DNA of 6,526 bases, from the NCBI GenBank assembly GCA_014729375.1, contig WJKA01000503.1, positions 1 through 6,526 of the forward strand. The letters are read 5' to 3'. This DNA is from Chitinivibrionales bacterium. GTDB lineage: Bacteria > Fibrobacterota > Chitinivibrionia > Chitinivibrionales > WJKA01. The notes beneath the pieces were generated by a model. The model worked only from the letters and a program-made list of their open reading frames with translations. It did not search any database and was not told where the DNA came from. Below are positions 1-4,428 of this stretch, in pieces (the stretch's first letter is position 1; the number at the start of each line of letters is the position of its first letter). The translations under genes were made by a program, and so were the position numbers.

Positions 1-1413
1 AAACGAGTAAAGAAAATCCATGACAAGCTCGGGGTGTCAACACTTGATGATCTTGATAAAGCGGCAAAGAACGGCAGGATACGAAATATTGAAGGATTCG
101 GGGCAAAAACCGAGGAGTCAATTCTTGAAGGGATCAAGCAGGTCAGACAGGGGCAACAGCGCCGCTTACGGGTTGAGGTTGAAGCGAGCGCGGCCGATTG
201 CGTCGCGCATTTAAAAAAAGCAGACAAGGTCCAGCATGTGATTATTGCCGGTTCTTTTCGCCGTCACAGGGAAACGGTCCATGATCTCGATATACTTGCC
301 ACCTGCTCGAAAGGATCGAATATTATGGATCATTTCGTTTTTTTTGATGAAGTCGGGAAAGTGGTGTCAAAAGGCGAGATCCGATCGACGGTTATTTTGC
401 GTTCGGGGTTGCAGGTTGATCTCAGGATTGTCCCGCAGGTTTCCTACGGTGCGGCGCTCCAGTATTTCACCGGAAGTAAAGAGCACAATATCGGGATACG
501 GAAGATGGGGGTCAAACGGAATCTGACGATCAATGAATACGGCATTTTCCGTAGAAAAAAGCGTATTGGCGGAAGGACCGAGGGGGAGGTTTACGATGCT
601 GTCGGGCTTCCCTGGATAGAGCCCGAACTGCGGGAAAATCGTGGTGAGATCGATGCAGCGAAAAAGAGAAAGCTTCCCATTCTGGTAACGCTTGAGGACA
701 TCAGGGGTGATTTGCATGTGCATTCAAACTATACAGACGGGAAAGAGCCGCTGGAGAAAATGGTGGATGCGGCCCGCGCACGAAATTATGAGTATGTTGC
801 CGTCACAGACCATTCCAGGCATGTGAGGGTCGCCCGCGGTCTCGATGTCCGGCGGCTGCACAAACAGATCGAAGAAATTAACAAGCTGAACGATTCAGTA
901 AAGGATATTGTCATTCTCAAAGGAATTGAACTTGACATTCTTGCCGACGGCTCTCTTGATTTGCCGGATGAGGTATTAAAAGAGCTGGATTTTACCGTAT
1001 GTTCGGTGCATTACAAGTTCGGGCTGCCCGAAAAAGAACAGACCCGGCGCGTTATCCGGGCGATGGACAATCGCTATTTCACGGTGCTGGGACATCCTAC
1101 AGGACGGATGATAAACGAGCGCCCACCCTATGAAATCGATATAGAGCAGGTACTTGATGCTGCGGCCGGTCGCGGCTGCTTCATGGAAATCAACGGCCAG
1201 CCGCACCGTCTTGATCTGCCGGACCATTACTGCCGCGCTGCAAAAGACCGGGGTGTTAAGTGTGTTCTGTCAACTGATGCTCACCTGGGCGCGAACCTCG
1301 ATTTTATTCGTCACGCGGTCGCCCAGGCCCGCCGGGGATGGCTTGAGCCTGATGATATTGTCAATACGCGCAACGGCAGCGAGCTGAAAACACTGCTTAC
1401 GCAACGGAGATGA
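1..1413 (+). CDS. polX: DNA polymerase/3'-5' exonuclease PolX, C-terminal part (5' end outside window)
   Basis: Family-X DNA polymerase with a C-terminal PHP phosphoesterase domain; such enzymes fill short gaps in base excision repair and trim 3' ends. The frame is open from base 1 and its first residues (KRVKKIHDKLGV) already match the family's helix-hairpin-helix region, so the GTG at 34 is internal and roughly 100 N-terminal residues are missing. In window residue numbers, a HhH motif (IEGFGAKTEESI) lies at about 30-41. The nucleotidyltransferase signature GSFRR is at 84-88, the catalytic pair DLD at 95-97 and a third Asp in LQVDLR at 140. The family element QYFTGSKEHN precedes NEYGIF at about 178-183. 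The PHP domain starts at about 235. Its metal ligands all appear intact: HVH (239-241), DH (270-271), E (310), H (337), GHP (364-366) and STDAH (424-428). Both active sites therefore look functional. The gene ends 9 nt before ligA, probably in one operon. Identification is firm; only the N-terminus and promoter are unseen. Confidence 0.96.
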   Translation, partial: KRVKKIHDKLGVSTLDDLDKAAKNGRIRNIEGFGAKTEESILEGIKQVRQGQQRRLRVEVEASAADCVAHLKKADKVQHVIIAGSFRRHRETVHDLDILATCSKGSNIMDHFVFFDEVGKVVSKGEIRSTVILRSGLQVDLRIVPQVSYGAALQYFTGSKEHNIGIRKMGVKRNLTINEYGIFRRKKRIGGRTEGEVYDAVGLPWIEPELRENRGEIDAAKKRKLPILVTLEDIRGDLHVHSNYTDGKEPLEKMVDAARARNYEYVAVTDHSRHVRVARGLDVRRLHKQIEEINKLNDSVKDIVILKGIELDILADGSLDLPDEVLKELDFTVCSVHYKFGLPEKEQTRRVIRAMDNRYFTVLGHPTGRMINERPPYEIDIEQVLDAAAGRGCFMEINGQPHRLDLPDHYCRAAKDRGVKCVLSTDAHLGANLDFIRHAVAQARRGWLEPDDIVNTRNGSELKTLLTQRR

Positions 1414-1418
1414 GGAGG
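1413..1418 (+). promoter_or_regulatory. Shine-Dalgarno sequence of ligA overlapping the polX stop
   Basis: A perfect AGGAGG begins on the last base of the polX TGA stop and sits 4 nt before the GTG at 1423. This supports GTG 1423 as the ligA start over the in-frame TTG at 1471, which has no comparable site in front of it. The overlap suggests that ribosomes finishing polX initiate on ligA, that is, translational coupling. The spacing is slightly shorter than usual. Confidence 0.75.
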
Positions 1419-1422
1419 GCGT

Positions 1423-3471
1423 GTGGATTATAAAAAAAGCATTCCGGATACATTTGCCGGCATATCATCGTTGTCGAAAAATGATGCTCAGAAAGAGATT
1501 GGACGGATACGGGAAGCGATTATTTATCACGACCGGCAATATTATATCAAAAACAAACCGGTAATCTCCGATTCGGCCTATGATCGCCTGTTCTGTCGTC
1601 TCGAAGAACTTGAAGAGCGGTTTGCTGATTTGAAAAGTGAAAACTCACCGACCTCACGCGTGGGTGCGGAGCCGGTTGGTTCCCTTAAAAAAAGACGGCA
1701 TACAGTAATGATGCAAAGCCTTCAGGCCGCGCTGGAAGAAGAAAAGATAAGGGGATTCGATTCAACAATCCGGAACGCGGCAAAAAGACGGACAATTGAG
1801 TATATGGCCGAACCCAAATTTGACGGTTTGTCCGTCGAGCTTGTTTATACGAATGGGGCCCTGGAATATGCAGCCACAAGAGGAAATGGAGGAACCGGCG
1901 AGGATATTTCCAATAATGTGCGCACTGTGAAAGCGATACCATTACTGCTTGCCGATGAAGGAACAATACCTGCGCGGCTTGCGGTCAGAGGGGAAATTCT
2001 GATGACAAAAAAGGGGTTTCAGGAGCTGAATCGTACACGGATTGCCGAAAACAGGGAGCCCTTTGCCAACCCGCGTAATGCCGCGGCAGGCACGATCCGG
2101 CAACTTGACTCACGAAATGTTGCGGGGGTACCCCTTGATATATACTGCTACGAGCTGCTTCAGACATCCGGTAACGAGCCGGCAACGCAGGAAGAGACCT
2201 TTGAATTTCTTTCACATCTGGGCCTGCGAGTCAATCCTGAGCGAAAAAAGTGCCTGAGTGTTGATGATATCGCCCGGTTCAGGGAAACAATGGCGGAGAA
2301 ACGGGAGCAGATTGATTACGATATTGACGGCATTGTTGTGAAAGTCAACGATCGGCCGTTACGGAAAAAACTCGGGTCGCGGGAACGGAACCCCCGGTGG
2401 GCATTTGCCTGGAAATTTCCGCCCGGCAAGGAAATAACACGGGTATACGATATCCTGGTTCAGGTCGGGCGGACCGGCATTCTGACACCGGTTGCCCTCC
2501 TCGAACCGGTCGATATCGGCGGGGTCACCATCAGCAGGGCGACATTGCATAATGAAGATGAAGTGCGGCGGAAAGATATCCGGGTTGGTGATAACGTACG
2601 AGTGGAGCGTGCGGGTGATGTAATTCCGGAGGTGGTCGGCCGGGTCGAGGAGGACGGAAAGAAAAAGCGGGGGGCGGCATTTTCCATGCCGGAAAAATGT
2701 CCCTCATGCGGTGATACAATAACCAGGGAAGGGGCGTATCATATTTGTCCGGGCGGTTTGTCCTGCCGCGCACAGCTTGAAGGACGGCTCCGCCACTTTG
2801 CCTCCCGCGGTGCATGCGATATCGAAACACTTGGAGATAAAACCGTTAGCCATCTTGTAAAGAGAAACATGGTCACCAATATCGCGGACCTGTTTGCTTT
2901 ATCAAAAGACGATTTCCTTTCGCTTCCGCTGTATGCAGAAAAATCGGCGGCCACGCTCTACGAACAAATACAGAATGCAAAATGCACGCCGCTCGACAGA
3001 TTTATCTATGCACTTGGTATCCGGCATGTCGGAGAACATATCGCCCGCGTCCTGGCGCGGCATTTCGGGAGTTTTGACAAATTAAGAAATGCAAAACCGG
3101 AAGAGCTTTTGCACATCCGGGAAATCGGGGAGGAATCGGCGCGCGCGGTTGCTGAATTCTTCGGCGATCCAAGAAATAATACCTCAATCGACCGGATGCT
3201 GGATTACGGAGTGAAGCCCGAGGACGCAGAAACAAAACAGGCGCAGAAACTTGCCGGCACGACGATTGTTCTTACCGGTGAACTCGACCGGTACAGCCGC
3301 CGGGAAGCGAAACAGCGTATCGAAGCGCTCGGCGGGAAAGCGGCATCGAGTGTCAGCAGCAAAACCGACTATTGCGTGGCAGGAAAAAGGCCCGGCTCCA
3401 AGCTTGAGGTCGCAAAAAATATCGGGGTACGAATACTCGACGAAAATGAATTCGAGTCCCTGGTGCACTGA
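1423..3471 (+). CDS. ligA: NAD+-dependent DNA ligase LigA, complete
   Basis: LigA seals 5'-phosphate/3'-OH nicks using NAD+, joining Okazaki fragments and finishing excision repair. At 682 residues it has the usual family length (about 670), with some 20 extra residues before the NAD+-binding Ia domain (YHDRQYY at 35-41, ISDSAYDRL at 48-56). The adenylation domain carries EPKFDG at 130-135 with the catalytic Lys at 132, then ATRGNGGTGEDI (151-162), RGEI (189-192), NPRNAAAGT (216-224), IDGIVVKV (301-308) and WAFAWKFP (326-333). An OB fold (about 336-415, VGRTGILTPVA) follows. A Cys4 zinc finger uses C426, C429, C442 and C448. Helix-hairpin-helix repeats lie at about 450-590, and a C-terminal BRCT domain at about 608-682 (GTTIVLTGEL). 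All hallmark residues are present, so it should be active. Small deviations are TRGNG where TRGDG is usual and SLQAALEE where SLDNAF is common. It probably shares a transcript with polX. No clear terminator follows the stop. Confidence 0.97.
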   Translation: MDYKKSIPDTFAGISSLSKNDAQKEIGRIREAIIYHDRQYYIKNKPVISDSAYDRLFCRLEELEERFADLKSENSPTSRVGAEPVGSLKKRRHTVMMQSLQAALEEEKIRGFDSTIRNAAKRRTIEYMAEPKFDGLSVELVYTNGALEYAATRGNGGTGEDISNNVRTVKAIPLLLADEGTIPARLAVRGEILMTKKGFQELNRTRIAENREPFANPRNAAAGTIRQLDSRNVAGVPLDIYCYELLQTSGNEPATQEETFEFLSHLGLRVNPERKKCLSVDDIARFRETMAEKREQIDYDIDGIVVKVNDRPLRKKLGSRERNPRWAFAWKFPPGKEITRVYDILVQVGRTGILTPVALLEPVDIGGVTISRATLHNEDEVRRKDIRVGDNVRVERAGDVIPEVVGRVEEDGKKKRGAAFSMPEKCPSCGDTITREGAYHICPGGLSCRAQLEGRLRHFASRGACDIETLGDKTVSHLVKRNMVTNIADLFALSKDDFLSLPLYAEKSAATLYEQIQNAKCTPLDRFIYALGIRHVGEHIARVLARHFGSFDKLRNAKPEELLHIREIGEESARAVAEFFGDPRNNTSIDRMLDYGVKPEDAETKQAQKLAGTTIVLTGELDRYSRREAKQRIEALGGKAASSVSSKTDYCVAGKRPGSKLEVAKNIGVRILDENEFESLVH

Positions 3472-3509
3472 TACATCGCCCGGGAACCTGCACCAATACT
3501 CGTTCAGTC
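3472..3509 (+). other. Junction segment between ligA stop and dnaK homology
   Basis: These 38 nt separate the complete ligA from the point where DnaK homology begins. The dnaK frame is open back to 3450, but none of the three forward frames here reads as the DnaK beta-domain sequence that should precede the NGILNV motif. A 7-bp inverted repeat (TGGTGCA at 3461-3467, TGCACCA at 3489-3495) spans the ligA stop and encloses a CCCGGG palindrome. It has no following T run, so it is not a convincing terminator. I infer a rearrangement or assembly breakpoint near 3510. Confidence 0.5.
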
Positions 3510-4003
3510 AATGGTATTCTGAATGTCGGCGCAAAATACCTTGGCACCGGAAAGCAGCAGCAGATACGCATCGAATCCTCAAGCGGCCTTACTGAAGAGG
3601 AAATCCAGCGAATGATCAAAGATGCTGAAGTACATGCAGAAGAAGACAAGGCTCAGCGGGAAAAAGTTGATGTTAAAAACCGGGCAGACCAGCTTGTAGC
3701 TCAAACAGAGCAGACATTGCAGCAGGCCGGTGACAAAGTATCCTCTGAAGACCGTTCCAGAATCAAGTCCGCACTGGATAATCTTAAAGAAAAGACCAAA
3801 GAAGAGGATACGGAAGCAATCAAATCGGCAATGGAAACGCTGACCGGTGCATCGCACGCCATGGCTCAGGCAATGTACGCTCAGGCCGGAGCGCAGCAGC
3901 AGGCAACAGGAGGAGAAACCGGCGGTGCGCAGAATCAACAAGCCGGCGGTAATGAGAAAACCGTTGATGCAGATTATGAGGAAGTTACTAAAAATGAAAA
4001 TAA
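3510..4003 (+). pseudogene. dnaK: Truncated dnaK: C-terminal substrate-binding/lid fragment without ATPase domain
   Basis: DnaK (Hsp70) is the ATP-driven cytosolic chaperone; a complete protein is about 630-640 residues. Only its last quarter is encoded here. The frame begins NGILNVGAKYLGTGKQQ, matching the last beta strands of the substrate-binding domain (typically NGILNVSAKDxGTGKEQ). It continues through SSSGLTEEEIQRMIKDAE into the helical lid (HAEEDK, NRADQLVAQTE, AGDKV, AMETL), a Gln/Gly/Ala-rich linker, and the acidic tail VDADYEEVTK typical of DnaK ends. The nucleotide-binding domain and peptide-binding core are absent, and nothing DnaK-like lies upstream. The frame has no internal stop, so loss is recent or the fragment is still used. 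The first ATG is at 3612, preceded by AGAGGA at 3596-3601, which could allow a lid-only product. The expected stop is absent: TAA at 4001-4003 is out of frame, and one extra A in either nearby A run would restore termination. As sequenced the frame reads on to 4355. The DnaK identity is sure; pseudogene, chimera or assembly artefact remains open. Confidence 0.85.
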
Positions 4004-4026
4004 ATCTCAGCAAACAAAAACTTTAC

Positions 4027-4034
4027 AGAAGGGG
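4027..4034 (+). promoter_or_regulatory. Ribosome binding site of the small membrane protein gene
   Basis: AGAAGGGG lies 6 nt before the ATG at 4041, a good Shine-Dalgarno match at good spacing. It supports an independent start for the small ORF, even though the upstream dnaK frame runs into it without a stop. Confidence 0.6.
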
Positions 4035-4040
4035 AAACAC

Positions 4041-4355
4041 ATGGCAAAACTCAAAGCACTGGCCGCTGCCGGGCTCGGTGGCGCTGCACTCATTGTCGTT
4101 GCAGTTGCCGCTGCAAAAAAACTGAAACGTGAAGAAACCGGGTATGAAAAATTCGGGAATGACATCGATTCAATTATCAGAAGAGCCATGAGCCGTATTG
4201 AGCAGACTGCGAGGCAGGTACGGAGTCGTGCAGGCGACGGCTATGGTGAGCGGGCGAACCATGAAATAAATCAGGCAGTGGACCGCGCCCGGGCAGATCT
4301 GGGACAGATAACATCAGATATCAAACAGCGGATTGCAGTCATGAAGGAATCATGA
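4041..4355 (+). CDS. Small single-pass membrane protein, function unknown
   Basis: I do not recognise a family. The 104-residue protein starts MAKLK, followed by a Gly/Ala/Val-rich hydrophobic segment at about residues 7-25 (AAAGLGGAALIVVAVAAA), then a basic stretch (KKLKREE). The remaining 75 or so residues are charged, polar and probably helical. They include regularly spaced Arg/Ile/Ala positions (IIRRAMSRIEQTARQVRSR; INQAVDRARADLGQITSDI) suggesting an amphipathic or coiled helix. There is no Cys and no lipobox. Lysines lie on both sides of the membrane segment, so topology is uncertain; a cytoplasmic C-terminal tail is one option. The start at 4041 is chosen for its own ribosome binding site. 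The same frame is open upstream into the dnaK fragment, so a fusion protein starting at 3612 (247 residues) cannot be excluded. If the dnaK stop were restored, this would be the next gene about 40 nt downstream and co-transcribed. The stop codon lies in a TCATGA-AGGAA-TCATGA hairpin (4339-4355). A T6 run follows at 4370-4375, but no strong stem precedes it directly. Confidence 0.65.
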   Translation: MAKLKALAAAGLGGAALIVVAVAAAKKLKREETGYEKFGNDIDSIIRRAMSRIEQTARQVRSRAGDGYGERANHEINQAVDRARADLGQITSDIKQRIAVMKES

Positions 4356-4390
4356 TGCCGCTCCAGAGGTTTTTTGTCAATTTTAATCCA

Positions 4391-4428
4391 GTGGTGGCAG
4401 CACTTACCACCCAGGTGCCAGCCACCAC
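4391..4428. repeat. Imperfect inverted repeat at the convergent gene ends
   Basis: GTGGTGGC at 4391-4398 pairs perfectly with GCCACCAC at 4421-4428. Inside it, GCAC at 4400-4403 pairs with GTGC at 4415-4418 across a small internal loop, leaving an 11-nt apical loop. The structure covers the last codons and stop of the minus-strand gene. Neither strand has a T run directly after the stem, so it is not a standard intrinsic terminator. It may be a 3'-end stabilising hairpin, or chance: the right arm also encodes the Trp/Gly-rich C-terminus. Confidence 0.4.

Noticed and set aside
34..36. GTG at 34 as the polX start
   Set aside because: The frame is open to base 1 and the preceding residues match the PolX helix-hairpin-helix region, so the gene is cut by the window edge.
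3461..3495. TGGTGCA/TGCACCA inverted repeat as a ligA terminator
   Set aside because: The stem is only 7 bp with a 21-nt loop and no T run follows.
3251..3595. 114-residue plus-strand ORF crossing the ligA end
   Set aside because: It lies out of frame over the LigA BRCT domain and dnaK start, with basic, low-complexity composition and no recognisable motif.
3579..4013. 144-residue Leu/Phe-rich minus-strand ORF resembling a membrane protein
   Set aside because: It is the antisense shadow of the Glu/Lys/Gln-rich DnaK lid; its hydrophobicity follows from complementing those codons.
3510..4355. Mobile element or toxin-antitoxin remnant behind ligA
   Set aside because: No transposase, integrase, terminal repeats or toxin motifs are visible; the content is plainly DnaK sequence plus a small membrane protein.
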